A stretch of 64,000 bases of DNA from assembly GCF_000956465.1 (NCBI RefSeq), contig NZ_JYJA01000040.1:273773-337772 (forward strand), in the 5' to 3' direction. This DNA comes from Microbacterium trichothecenolyticum (GTDB taxonomy: Bacteria; Actinomycetota; Actinomycetes; Actinomycetales; Microbacteriaceae). The notes under the pieces are model-generated. The model did not search any database. It was not told the origin of the DNA and worked only from the letters and a program-made list of their open reading frames with translations. Of this stretch, positions 1 through 8,548 are shown piece after piece. Within the stretch, counting starts at the first letter, position 1, and each line of letters starts with the position of its first letter. A program made the translations under genes and the position numbers.

Positions 1-1
1 G

Positions 2-892
2 GACGTGTGGGTCGCCGTCGAGGACGGCGGTGAGATCCTCGGCACCGTGTGGGTCGCGAGACCGAACCGTCCGCTCGCGGAGGTCGCGCAGCCCGGCGAG
101 ACGGACTTCCGTCAGCTCGCGGTGGCTCCCGCCGCCCGCGGTCGCGGGATCGGAGAGGCGCTCACCCGCCACGTGATCGACCTCGCCCGCGAGCGGGGCT
201 CGCACCGCGTCGTGATGAACAGCGGGCCCGAGATGACCGGCGCCCACGCGCTGTACGCCAAGCTCGGCTTCCGGCGGCTCTCGGAGCGGGAAGGGCTGTG
301 GGAGGTTCAGCCCGGCCGATGGATCGAGCTGTACACGTTCGGCTACGACCTCGCGCCCGAGCCCGCGGACGCGTCCCCGGGCGAGCGGGCGTGGACGTTC
401 GAGACGGTCCCCTGGGACGACCCGCGCGCCGAGGAGCTCCGCGCGGAGATGGACGTCGAGGTATCGCCCCGGTATGCGGATCGATGGGCGGATGCTGCAG
501 CCGCCGCTGCGGAGGAGGCTCAGCGCACGTTCGCGGTCGACCCCGGCACGATCGTCGCGACGGTGCTCGCCGTGGACGCCGCAGGCGACGCGGTCGGTCA
601 CGCGGCGCTGCGTGATCTCGCCCACGACGGCACGCGCGACCTCGAGGTGAAACGCGTGTTCGTGAGGCCGCGCGCACGCGGCACGGGTGCGAGCCGCGCG
701 CTGATGCAGGAGCTCGAGCGCATCGCGCAGGACCGCGGGGCCGGGCGCCTGATTCTGCAGACCGGCGACCGTCAGCACGACGCGGTCGTGCTCTACGAGC
801 GCATCGGGTACCGCCCGATCCCCATCTTCGAGCCGTACACGGCGTTCTCCTTCTCGCAGTGCTTCGCGAAGGAGCTCGCTGCCCCGGTGTGA
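2..892 (+). CDS. GNAT family N-acetyltransferase, two tandem GNAT domains, 5' end cut by window edge
   Basis: The frame is open to the window edge, so the N-terminus is missing and the first visible codons are internal or near the start. Two GNAT folds follow each other. The acetyl-CoA P-loop of the first reads RGRGIG about 45 residues in, preceded by QLAVAP; the second reads RARGTG near residue 225, preceded by VKRVFVRP. Both are followed by the helix that normally cradles the pyrophosphate. Double-GNAT proteins of about 300 residues are common in actinobacteria and acetylate small amines or antibiotics. The substrate cannot be read from the sequence. No operon partner is visible; the next gene starts 86 bp downstream. 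Confidence 0.85.
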   Translation, partial: DVWVAVEDGGEILGTVWVARPNRPLAEVAQPGETDFRQLAVAPAARGRGIGEALTRHVIDLARERGSHRVVMNSGPEMTGAHALYAKLGFRRLSEREGLWEVQPGRWIELYTFGYDLAPEPADASPGERAWTFETVPWDDPRAEELRAEMDVEVSPRYADRWADAAAAAAEEAQRTFAVDPGTIVATVLAVDAAGDAVGHAALRDLAHDGTRDLEVKRVFVRPRARGTGASRALMQELERIAQDRGAGRLILQTGDRQHDAVVLYERIGYRPIPIFEPYTAFSFSQCFAKELAAPV

Positions 893-919
893 GCCCGCGC
901 CGCCGTTCTGTCGTCCCCC

Positions 920-936
920 TGAGACGGGGAGTCTCA
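920..936. promoter_or_regulatory. Small inverted repeat TGAGAC-N5-GTCTCA
   Basis: A perfect 6-bp inverted repeat with a GGGGA centre lies between the acetyltransferase stop and the carboxypeptidase start. It could be a weak hairpin ending the upstream gene or an operator for the downstream gene. Nothing else in the sequence decides between these. Confidence 0.25.
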
Positions 937-978
937 AATGCTGCATGATGGGTTCAGCATTCGGGACGGAGGCCTTCC

Positions 979-2340
979 ATTTCGACACCTCAGCAGCCGA
1001 CTGATGAGCTCGAAGAGTTCACGCAGCTGATCAGTCAGGAGCAGATGTTCGGCGGTCCGCCGCAGCGCTCGGTGGATCCCGAGGGGCGGCGCCGCCGTCG
1101 GCGCATCGGCTGGATCGTCACGGCGATCGTGCTCGTCGTGCTGCTCGCCGTCCCCAGCGGGTACGTGTGGTGGGCACTGACGGCGCCGGTGAGCGCGCCA
1201 CTCGTCGAGACGCACGAGCCGCCCGTGACGGTGCCGGCAGCCGCCGCCGTCGCGCTTCCGTCCACCGGGGCCTCGGCGATCGCCGTCGCCGGTGGCGACG
1301 AGTACCTCGGGGCCGAGGCGAGCGGCATCTGGGCGACGAGCGGGACCAGCGAGCCGCAGTCGATCGCGAGCATCACGAAGCTCATCACGGCGCTCGTGAT
1401 CCTCGAGCGTCATCCACTGGCGGATGCCGCGGATCCCGGGCCGACCATCACCTTCAGCAAGGCCGACCACGACCTCTACGACCAGTACTACGTGAGGGGT
1501 GCGACGATCGCGGCGATGCCGACGGGCAGCTCGATGTCGCTGCACGACGCGCTCGCGACGATGCTCATCCCCTCGGCGAGCAATTACGCGGAGGCGGTCT
1601 CGACGTGGGCGTTCGGCTCGCAGGGCGCCTTCCGCGGTGCCGCGCAGCGGTGGCTCGCGACGAACGGCCTCACGGGCACGACGATCGTCGAGCCGACCGG
1701 CCTCGACGCGCGCAACACCAGCACGCCGGCCGACCTCATCGCCCTCGGCAAGCTCGCCGCCGCGAACCCGGTGATCGCGAGCATCGTCGCGACGCGCTCG
1801 CTCGCGCTGCCCGGTCCCGGTGCGATGCAGAACACCAACGACCTCCTCGGCAGCAACGGGATCACCGGCCTGAAGACGGGCAACCTGGGCGAGGGCACGT
1901 ACAACCTGCTCTTCACCGCATCCGTCCCCGTCGGAACGGCGCAGCCGCTCAGCGTGACCGGGGTGGTGCTCGGCGGCTTCACCCGCGCGAACGTCGATCA
2001 CGACGTCATGACGCTGATCGACAGCATCCGTGCCGGCTTCCACGAAGTGCCGCTCGCCAAGCGCGATCAGCCGGTCGGCACGATCACGACGAGATGGGGC
2101 GCGTCGGCGCAGATCGTCGTCTCGGACTACGCGACGATCTTCACGTGGTCCGACACCCCGATCGCCGTCGAGATGACGACGACCACGCCGAAGACGTACA
2201 CCGACGGCGAAGAGGTCGGGAGCATCACGTGGACCGCGGGCCCGAACACGGTGACGGTTCCGATCGAGATCGACGGCGCCATCGTCCCGCCGACGGACTC
2301 CTGGCGACTCACCCACCCGGGGGAGCTCGGCGGGGAGTAA
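979..2340 (+). CDS. Membrane-anchored D-alanyl-D-alanine carboxypeptidase (peptidase S11), probable ATT start
   Basis: Serine-type penicillin-binding carboxypeptidase that would trim the terminal D-Ala of peptidoglycan stem peptides outside the membrane. The SxxK motif is SITK (Ser about 131, Lys about 134) and the third motif is KTG in GLKTGN. The second motif reads SASN rather than the usual SxN, so the Asn is shifted by one residue. A basic stretch (RRRRRR) precedes one transmembrane segment at about residues 43-63, giving type II topology. No ATG, GTG or TTG in this frame precedes the Met at 1045. An ATT at 979 lies six bases after GGAGG (968-972) and opens a natural N-terminus, M-STPQQPTDELEEF. 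I therefore place the start at 979; 1045 is the conservative alternative. Confidence 0.85.
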   Translation: MSTPQQPTDELEEFTQLISQEQMFGGPPQRSVDPEGRRRRRRIGWIVTAIVLVVLLAVPSGYVWWALTAPVSAPLVETHEPPVTVPAAAAVALPSTGASAIAVAGGDEYLGAEASGIWATSGTSEPQSIASITKLITALVILERHPLADAADPGPTITFSKADHDLYDQYYVRGATIAAMPTGSSMSLHDALATMLIPSASNYAEAVSTWAFGSQGAFRGAAQRWLATNGLTGTTIVEPTGLDARNTSTPADLIALGKLAAANPVIASIVATRSLALPGPGAMQNTNDLLGSNGITGLKTGNLGEGTYNLLFTASVPVGTAQPLSVTGVVLGGFTRANVDHDVMTLIDSIRAGFHEVPLAKRDQPVGTITTRWGASAQIVVSDYATIFTWSDTPIAVEMTTTTPKTYTDGEEVGSITWTAGPNTVTVPIEIDGAIVPPTDSWRLTHPGELGGE

Positions 2341-2393
2341 CCCGGTTCCGTTCGCGGGTCACCACGGCTCTGTCGCGAGGAGCGCCGCCGACC

Positions 2394-2399
2394 TAGAGT
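2394..2399 (+). promoter_or_regulatory. -10 box TAGAGT for the small membrane gene
   Basis: TAGAGT lies seven bases before the GTG at 2407, the spacing expected of a leaderless transcript. This supports 2407 over the GTG at 2401. Confidence 0.45.
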
Positions 2400-2406
2400 C
2401 GTGGTC

Positions 2407-2610
2407 GTGAAGCGAATGTGGCCGTTCCTCGTGCCCGGCGTGATCCTCGCCGCGGTGGGGCTGGTGTGGACGCTGCAGGGGGTCGGGGTGCTGCAGGGGT
2501 CGGCGATGACCGGGTCGACGCTGTGGGCGACGATCGGGCCGATCGTGCTCGTCGTGGGGCTCGTGCTGATCGGCATCGGGATCGCGCGGCGCCGGCGGCG
2601 CACCCCCTGA
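2407..2610 (+). CDS. Small two-helix membrane protein
   Basis: A 67-residue protein with two hydrophobic segments (about residues 5-24 and 38-58) joined by a short Gly/Ser-rich turn, ending in a basic tail RRRRRTP. It is a hypothetical membrane protein with no catalytic motif. A leaderless start at 2407 (GTG AAG CGA ATG) fits the -10 box just upstream; GTG at 2401 would add two residues. It lies between the carboxypeptidase and the phzF-like gene, and each has its own start signals, so an operon is not evident. Function unknown. Confidence 0.6.
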   Translation: MKRMWPFLVPGVILAAVGLVWTLQGVGVLQGSAMTGSTLWATIGPIVLVVGLVLIGIGIARRRRRTP

Positions 2611-2659
2611 TCGGCAGGAATCGGTCGGTGCCTGGCGACCTCCTCGCGCCGCCGTGACC

Positions 2660-2665
2660 TATCGT
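2660..2665 (+). promoter_or_regulatory. -10 box TATCGT, leaderless promoter of the PhzF-family gene
   Basis: TATCGT is followed by exactly six bases and then the ATG at 2672, placing the transcription start on or next to the A of the start codon. Confidence 0.55.
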
Positions 2666-2671
2666 GACCGG

Positions 2672-3514
2672 ATGAGCGCGATCGACATCCAGCGATGGAC
2701 GGCCTTCTCCTCCGAGCCCGCGGGAGGCAATCCCGCCGGTGTCGTGCTGGACGCCGGCGGACTGACGGATGCTGCGATGCTCGGCATCGCCGCAGACCTC
2801 GGCTATGCCGAATCGGCGTTCGTGGTCGCCGGCGAGGACGGCCGTCGGGCCATCCGCTACTTCTCGCCCCTCGCCGAGGTGCCATTCTGCGGTCACGCCA
2901 CCGTCGCTGCGGCGGCAGCGATCGCGGAGGCCGACGGCGACGGCGCGATCTCGTTCGAGACTCCGGTCGGCGTCGTCGAGATCGTCACCGCAACGGACTC
3001 CGGGCAGCGGCGGGTGTCGTTCATCAGCGTCGAGCCCGACACGACCCCGCTGCCCACGGACGCCCTCGCCGACGTGCTCGGGGCGATCGGGCTGTCGGAC
3101 CAGGACCTGCATCCGGACTTCGCCCCCGCACAGGCGTTCGGCGGCAACTGGCATCCCCTCGTCGTGCTCGCTGAGCGGGAGGTCTTCGACGGGTTCGCGA
3201 TCGATCCCGACCGGGCGCGCGCGGTGCTCGACGCGCGGGGATGGCCTGCGACCATGATCGTGCTGTGGCCCGAAAGCGCTGATCGGTGGCATGCGCGCAA
3301 CGTCTTCCCCGTCGGGTCGATCATCGAGGATCCGGCGACCGGCGCGGCCGCAGCGGCGACCGGCGGCTATCTTCGCGCCACGCACGCGGTGGAGGCGCCC
3401 GCACGAGTCGTGATCCTCCAGGGCAGCCACGTCGGCAGGCCGAGCGAGCTCACCGTCGACATCCCGACAGCCGGTGGGATCGTCGTGTCGGGGTCGGCCG
3501 TCCGCATCGACTGA
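2672..3514 (+). CDS. PhzF family isomerase/epimerase
   Basis: A 280-residue member of the PhzF/diaminopimelate-epimerase-like fold, which isomerises small metabolites by proton shuttling. Family hallmarks are the N-terminal AFSSEPAGGNPAGV, the GYAESAFV segment carrying the conserved catalytic Glu, PFCGHATVAAA and the C-terminal DPATGAAA. Length is normal for the family. A start at 2654 (GTG) would put the -10 box inside the gene, so 2672 is preferred. No phenazine genes are nearby, so the name indicates fold only; most family members have unknown substrates. Confidence 0.88.
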   Translation: MSAIDIQRWTAFSSEPAGGNPAGVVLDAGGLTDAAMLGIAADLGYAESAFVVAGEDGRRAIRYFSPLAEVPFCGHATVAAAAAIAEADGDGAISFETPVGVVEIVTATDSGQRRVSFISVEPDTTPLPTDALADVLGAIGLSDQDLHPDFAPAQAFGGNWHPLVVLAEREVFDGFAIDPDRARAVLDARGWPATMIVLWPESADRWHARNVFPVGSIIEDPATGAAAAATGGYLRATHAVEAPARVVILQGSHVGRPSELTVDIPTAGGIVVSGSAVRID

Positions 3515-3661
3515 CCTCCGCGATTCCGCTGCCTCCGCGCCGCGGGTACTGACCGCCTTGACAGTGCCCTCCAACGCGAGGACCGTCGATTCAAACCGGT
3601 GCCGACGGCCGCACGCACCGTGCGGTCGCTGTGCCCGTTTGCGTCGATGGGAAGGTCGACC

Positions 3662-5032
3662 ATGTCCATGAAGGTGATGGATTCGCTGCGCAGCAGCGTG
3701 AAGGGCTCCGTCGTCGAAGAAGGCGACGACGGATACGACGAGGCGCGGGTCGTCTACAACGCGATGATCGACCGCCGACCCTCCGCGGTCGTGCGGTGCC
3801 AGGGCGCCGCAGATGTCGCGGCCGTCGTCCGCGCCGCCGCCGAGGATGGGAGCGACGTCGCGGTCCGCGGCGGAGGCCATAGCGTGCCCGGATTCGGCAC
3901 CGCGGACGGTGCGATCGTCGCCGATCTGGGCGACATGACCACGGTGACCGTCGATCCCGCGTCCTCGACCGCCGAGGCCGCAGGCGGCGCCACCTGGGGC
4001 ATGTTCAACGAGGCGACGTCTCAGCACGGCCTTGCCACGACGGGCGGGATCATCTCGACGACGGGTGTCGGCGGACTCACGCTCGGCGGCGGGATCGGCT
4101 ACCTCGCCCGCGGCCACGGGCTTTCGTGCGACAACCTGCTCTCGGCAGAGGTCGTGCTTGCGGACGGGAGAGTGGTCACGGCGAGTGCGGACGAGGAGCC
4201 CGACCTGTTCTGGGCTCTCCGCGGCGGGGGAGGCAACTTCGGCGTCGTGACGAAGTTCACGTTCCGGCTGCATCCGGTCGCCGAGATCTACGGCGGCCCG
4301 ATGTTCTTCGAGCTCGCGGACGGTCCGGCGATCCTGGCGTACTTCGCCGACTACGTGCGGACCGCACCGCGCGAGTTCGGCGGGTTCCCCGCGTTCCAGA
4401 TCGCTCCTGCGCTGCCGTTCGTGCCGGAGGACCGCGCCGGCGAGCCGTTCGTCGCTGTGGTCTTCTGCATCAACGGCCCGGCGTCGGAGGCCGAGAAGAT
4501 CGTCCAAGGGTTCCGCGACGTCGCGAAGCCGGTGGCCGAGATGGTGGGTCCGATGCCCTACCCGGCGATGAACGGCCTCTTCGATGGACTTGTCCCACCC
4601 GGCCTCCAGCACTACTGGAAGGCGGCGTTCCTCGACGAGCTCAGGCCGGAATCGGTGGCCGCTCACATGGAGCACGGCCCGCGGGTGCCGACCGTCAACT
4701 CGACGGTCCACTTCTACCCGATCAACGGAGCGTGCCACGACGTGGCGTCCGACGCGACGGCCTTCGGGCACCGCGACGCGAACTTCGCGCTGGTGATCGC
4801 GGGGATGTGGCCGGATCCGGCGGAGAACACCGCGAACACCGCGTGGGTCAAGGACTACTACGCGGCGATCGAGCCGTTCGCCCAGCCGGGCGGCTACATC
4901 AACTTCGCCTCGCAGGACGACCAGCCGAAGGCATCCAGCAACTACGGCGCCAACTACGAGCGGCTCCGTGCCGTCAAGCGCGAGTACGACCCCGACAACG
5001 TGTTCCACCTCAACCAGAACATCGTGCCTTAG
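3662..5032 (+). CDS. FAD-dependent oxidoreductase, berberine bridge enzyme family
   Basis: A 456-residue secondary-metabolite or sugar oxidase type. An FAD-binding PP-loop domain spans about residues 35-210, and the BBE C-terminal signature (YGANYERL ... YDPDNVFHLNQNI) closes the protein. RGGGHS carries the His that normally bonds covalently to the 8-alpha position of FAD. In bicovalent members a Cys lies just before the GVGG turn; here that position is in IISTTGVGG, so only the His link is expected. The start at 3662 is set by GGGAAGG (3649-3655), six bases upstream; an upstream GTG at 3599 lacks such a site. No twin-arginine or Sec signal is seen, so it is probably cytoplasmic. The next gene is convergent. 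Confidence 0.85.
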   Translation: MSMKVMDSLRSSVKGSVVEEGDDGYDEARVVYNAMIDRRPSAVVRCQGAADVAAVVRAAAEDGSDVAVRGGGHSVPGFGTADGAIVADLGDMTTVTVDPASSTAEAAGGATWGMFNEATSQHGLATTGGIISTTGVGGLTLGGGIGYLARGHGLSCDNLLSAEVVLADGRVVTASADEEPDLFWALRGGGGNFGVVTKFTFRLHPVAEIYGGPMFFELADGPAILAYFADYVRTAPREFGGFPAFQIAPALPFVPEDRAGEPFVAVVFCINGPASEAEKIVQGFRDVAKPVAEMVGPMPYPAMNGLFDGLVPPGLQHYWKAAFLDELRPESVAAHMEHGPRVPTVNSTVHFYPINGACHDVASDATAFGHRDANFALVIAGMWPDPAENTANTAWVKDYYAAIEPFAQPGGYINFASQDDQPKASSNYGANYERLRAVKREYDPDNVFHLNQNIVP

Positions 5033-5053
5033 CGGCCGGCGGGACGACGGATT

Positions 5054-5093
5054 CCGGCCCGGGAGCCCGTCGAGGGACGAGCTCCCGGGCCGG
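5054..5093. terminator. Bidirectional terminator-like hairpin between convergent genes
   Basis: Perfect 13-bp arms (CCGGCCCGGGAGC and its complement) enclose a 14-base loop in the 69-bp gap between two convergent genes. There is no T-tract, which is usual for actinobacterial hairpin terminators. Confidence 0.65.
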
Positions 5094-5101
5094 TTCCGCG
5101 G

Positions 5102-5923
5102 TCAGTCCGCGATGAAGGCGAGGATGTCGGCGATCAGCGCCTTCTGATACTCGCCGGCGATGCCGTGCGGCGCGCCCTCGTAGACCTTCAGCGTGCCGTC
5201 CGAGACGAGGCCGATGGACTTCTCGGCCGCCGCTGCGATCGGCACGATCTGGTCGTCCGAGCCGTGAGCGAGCAGGATCGGCACGTCGAGCGCCTTGAGG
5301 TCCTCGGTGAAGTCGGTCTCGGAGAAGACCTTGACGCACTCGTAGGCGGCGGCGAGACCCGCGAGCATGCCCTGGCGCTGGAAGTCGTCGATGAGGCCCT
5401 GCGACACCGCGGCGCCCTCGCGGTTGAATCCGTAGAACGGCACTGCGAGGTCCTTGTAGAACTGCGAGCGATCGGCCAGAACGCCGGCGCGGATGCCGTC
5501 GAAGGCCTCGATCGGCGTGCCTTCGGGGTTCGCCTCGGACCGGACCATGATCGGAGGCACGGCGCCGGCGGTGACGACCTTGCGGACGCGACCCGTGCCG
5601 TGCTGCGCGGCGTAGCGCACGACCTCACCGCCGCCGGTCGAGTGGCCGATGACGACGAGGTCGGTGAGGTCGAGGTGTTCGATCAGCTCGGCGAGGTCGC
5701 GGGCGTAGGTGTCCATGTCGTGCCCGCGGTCGGTGTTGGTCGAACGGCCGTGCCCGCGGCGGTCGTGCGCGATGGCGCGGTAGCCCGCGTCGGCGAGAAG
5801 CTTGGACTCGACGGCCCACGCGTCGGAGCTCAGCGGCCAGCCGTGGCTCAGGACGACCGGCTTCCCGGTTCCCCAGTCGGTGTAGTAGATCTCGGTGCCG
5901 TCGGAGGTGGTGAACGTCGGCAT
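5102..5923 (-). CDS. Alpha/beta hydrolase, non-heme chloroperoxidase/esterase type
   Basis: A 273-residue single-domain hydrolase. The nucleophile elbow GHSTGG, acid in HGSDDQIVP and histidine in EGAPHGIAG form the Ser-Asp-His triad; the oxyanion HGW motif (SHGWPLSSDAW) is near residue 28. Family members act as esterases or cofactor-free perhydrolases (chloroperoxidases); true substrates are usually unknown. AAGGAG lies seven bases before the ATG at 5923. The gene diverges from the GlxA-type regulator across 152 bp, so that regulator may control it. Confidence 0.85.
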   Translation of the reverse strand: MPTFTTSDGTEIYYTDWGTGKPVVLSHGWPLSSDAWAVESKLLADAGYRAIAHDRRGHGRSTNTDRGHDMDTYARDLAELIEHLDLTDLVVIGHSTGGGEVVRYAAQHGTGRVRKVVTAGAVPPIMVRSEANPEGTPIEAFDGIRAGVLADRSQFYKDLAVPFYGFNREGAAVSQGLIDDFQRQGMLAGLAAAYECVKVFSETDFTEDLKALDVPILLAHGSDDQIVPIAAAAEKSIGLVSDGTLKVYEGAPHGIAGEYQKALIADILAFIAD

Positions 5924-6075
5924 GGCGGACTCCTTGCGATCATCGGGCCGACCCGTCGCCCCACTCGCCGGAGCCGTCACGGGCGACGGCGCCACCCTCG
6001 AGCCTCGACGATCGGCGGCCGTGGCGCCCCGCTCGAACGGCCTCACATCCCACGATTCAGGACGAGGATGGAAGG

Positions 6076-7089
6076 ATGCACTCGGCCCCCGCCCCACGGC
6101 GAATCGCGTTCCTGCTGTTCGACGGAGTGAAGACCCTCGATTATGTCGGGCCGGCCGAGGTCTTCGTCGAGGCCAACCAGGCCGTGCGGGGGTACGACGT
6201 CGTTCTTCTCTCACCCGACGGACACGATGTCATGACCTCGCTCGGCACCACTGTCTCGGTGCACGGCGCGGCGGACGATGCCGGCGACTTCGACACCGTG
6301 ATCGTGCCGGGCAGCGAGATGCCGCCGCACGAATTCGCGAGAGGACCGTTGACGGATGCTGCGGCCGCCCTCGCCACCCGGGCCCGCCGTGTCGTCTCCA
6401 TCTGCAGCGGCGCCTTCGTGCTCGCCGAGATCGGCGCGCTCGACGGCAAGCGGGCGACGACGCACTGGAAGTTCGCGCCGGAGCTGCAACGCCGCTACCC
6501 GCGCGTGCGCGTCGAACCGGACGCGATCTTCGTGCGTGACGGCGGCGTCTCGACGTCGGCCGGCGTGGCGGCGGGCATCGATCTGGCGCTCGCCCTCGTC
6601 GAGGACGACCACGGCGCCGATGTCTCGCGCCAGGTCGCCCAGCTGCTGCTGGTCTACCTGCAGCGTTCGGGCGGCCAGTCGCAGTACTCGGTGCCGCTGC
6701 GCGCCCGCGCACAGGCAGCCTCGATCGTGCGCCGCGCCACCGACCTCGTCGACGCGGATCCCGCTCGTGCGTGGAACGTGCCGGAACTCGCCGGGCTCGT
6801 GGCGGTCAGCTCACGCCATCTGACCCGCCTCTTCCGTGAAGAGATCGGGCAGTCGCCGACCGAGTACGTCACCGGGGTGCGCTTCGATCTCGCCCGCGTC
6901 CACCTCGAGGCGGGTGCGAACGTGACCGAGAGCGCCGCGCAGGCGGGTTACGGGAGCGCCGAGGCGCTCCGCCGCGCGTTCATCGCCCGCCTCGGCATCT
7001 CTCCGTCGCAGTACCAGCGGCGGTTCCGGTCCGCGCTCCCGGCGGTTCGAGACAGACCTGCGGAGGGTGGCTTCGAGCTCGCCTCCTGA
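6076..7089 (+). CDS. GlxA family transcriptional regulator (DJ-1/PfpI domain plus AraC HTH)
   Basis: A 337-residue regulator with an N-terminal amidotransferase-like DJ-1/PfpI domain (about residues 10-180, with SICSGAFVLAE at the nucleophile-elbow position) and a C-terminal AraC-type double helix-turn-helix (about 225-320; SSRHLTRLFREE and SAAQAGYGSAEALRRAF). Such proteins usually activate a neighbouring catabolic gene in response to a small ligand. It reads away from the alpha/beta hydrolase at 5102-5923, the most likely target, and converges on the MFS gene. GGAAGG directly precedes the ATG. Confidence 0.88.
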   Translation: MHSAPAPRRIAFLLFDGVKTLDYVGPAEVFVEANQAVRGYDVVLLSPDGHDVMTSLGTTVSVHGAADDAGDFDTVIVPGSEMPPHEFARGPLTDAAAALATRARRVVSICSGAFVLAEIGALDGKRATTHWKFAPELQRRYPRVRVEPDAIFVRDGGVSTSAGVAAGIDLALALVEDDHGADVSRQVAQLLLVYLQRSGGQSQYSVPLRARAQAASIVRRATDLVDADPARAWNVPELAGLVAVSSRHLTRLFREEIGQSPTEYVTGVRFDLARVHLEAGANVTESAAQAGYGSAEALRRAFIARLGISPSQYQRRFRSALPAVRDRPAEGGFELAS

Positions 7090-7102
7090 CCTGGCCGGAG
7101 TC

Positions 7103-8548
7103 TCAGGTCTGCGCCGTGGCCGTCACCTCGGCGCGCGTTCCCGCTCGCCGGAACGCCGGATCGGCCGACGCGGCCAGCGCAACGGCAGAGCCGACCGCGC
7201 ACGTCGCGAGTGCGGCCTGCAGGGTGGCGGCCGTCGAGACACCGGATGACGTGAGAAGGATGCCGGCGGCCAGTGCCACCAGGAAGGTCGCCGCCAATCG
7301 CTGCGTGAGCTGCAGGAACGATGCCGCCACGCCGTGCAGCTCGGCGGGCGCGAACGACAGGGTCGTGGCACGCACCACCGGCTCCACGAGGCCGCCGCCG
7401 ATCCCCAGCCCGATCTGGGCAGCCGCGGCGACGACGAAGAGCACTCCGTCCGGCGACAGCGGCGCCGCGATCGCGAGCCCGGTGAACAGCGCCGCCTGGA
7501 GTCCCAGGCCGAGCCACACCGTGGCCGGGGACCCGATGCGCCCCACCACCCGCAGACTGAACAGCGACCCGACGAGCCGCGCCAGCGCGCCCGGCGCGAA
7601 CACGAGCGCGATCACCAGCGCCGACAGCGCCGGCGACTGAAGGAAGTACAGGGTCACGACCGACCCGGCCGCCATGCCGCTGCCGAACCACAGCAGCGCG
7701 ACCACGTTCCCCACGACGAAACCGCGCGAGCGCACCAGCGCCGGCGCGAACAGCGGAAGCCGTCCACGCCGGGCGTACCTGCGTTCCCACAGCACCAGTA
7801 CGAGCCCGAGCAGCACCGCCGCGCCCACGACAGCCAGGCCCCACACGCCCGAGAGCCCCGGCTCCACGACGGGCAGGGTCAGCGCCACCACCACGAGGCA
7901 GAGCAGCACGATGCCCGGCAGGTCGAGCCACACCCGCTCCGACCCCGAGGACTCCGGACGGGCGCGGGGGCCCGGCATCCCGCGCCATCCGAGGACGAAG
8001 GCGGCGATCACCAGCGGCAGGGGAGTCAGCAGCACGGCGCGCCATGCCACCTCTGCGGGAACGGCAACGATCACCACGGCCGCGAGCACCGGCCCGAGCA
8101 CACCCGCGAGCCCGCCGACGGCGGTGTACGCGGCGAGGGCGCTCAGTCGGGCTCTGCCGGTGAACAGGTCCTGGATCGCGCCGAGCACCTGCGCGCTGAT
8201 CACGCCCGCACCCAGCCCCTGCACGAACCGCGCCGCCACGAGCACGACGATCGTCGGGGCGAGCACGGCCGCGACGCCTCCGACCAGGAAGATCGCGAGG
8301 CCGACCAGGAAGAGCAGCCGGCGCCCGTACACATCACCCAGCCGCCCCGAGGGGATGAGCCCGAGCCCGAACGTCAGCGAGAACGACGCGAGCAGCCACT
8401 GCACGCCCGCGGTGGAGCCGCCCAGCGACGCGCTCACCGCCGGTGCCGCGTAGGTGATCACCACCGCGTCGAACAGCGTCGCGAAGCCTGCCGCGAGGCA
8501 CGCCCAGAGCGCGGGCCGCGCGTCGCGGACCGCGCTCTGGCCACTCAT
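7103..8548 (-). CDS. MFS transporter, 14-helix DHA2-like drug/metabolite exporter
   Basis: A 481-residue polytopic membrane protein. The loop after helix 2 carries the MFS signature GRLGDVYGRR (about residues 65-74), and a motif C-like glycine-rich stretch (AVGGLAGVLGPVLAA) lies in helix 5. Length and helix count fit the 14-helix drug:H+ antiporter subclass. It is the last gene of the minus-strand LLM/ABC locus; its ATG overlaps the stop of the preceding monooxygenase gene (ATGA, 8545-8548), so it is translationally coupled. In context it could export a product or by-product of the pathway, but the substrate is not readable. Confidence 0.85.
   Translation of the reverse strand: MSGQSAVRDARPALWACLAAGFATLFDAVVITYAAPAVSASLGGSTAGVQWLLASFSLTFGLGLIPSGRLGDVYGRRLLFLVGLAIFLVGGVAAVLAPTIVVLVAARFVQGLGAGVISAQVLGAIQDLFTGRARLSALAAYTAVGGLAGVLGPVLAAVVIVAVPAEVAWRAVLLTPLPLVIAAFVLGWRGMPGPRARPESSGSERVWLDLPGIVLLCLVVVALTLPVVEPGLSGVWGLAVVGAAVLLGLVLVLWERRYARRGRLPLFAPALVRSRGFVVGNVVALLWFGSGMAAGSVVTLYFLQSPALSALVIALVFAPGALARLVGSLFSLRVVGRIGSPATVWLGLGLQAALFTGLAIAAPLSPDGVLFVVAAAAQIGLGIGGGLVEPVVRATTLSFAPAELHGVAASFLQLTQRLAATFLVALAAGILLTSSGVSTAATLQAALATCAVGSAVALAASADPAFRRAGTRAEVTATAQT

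Noticed and set aside
3558..3600. TTGACA with a spaced GC-rich repeat resembling a MerR-type promoter before the flavoenzyme gene
   Set aside because: No acceptable -10 box at 17-20 bases and no MerR gene nearby.
2393..5008. Long minus-strand open frame (871 codons) opposite the PhzF and flavoenzyme genes
   Set aside because: Arg/Asp/Val-rich translation with no family motifs, antisense to two well-supported genes; an artefact of high GC.
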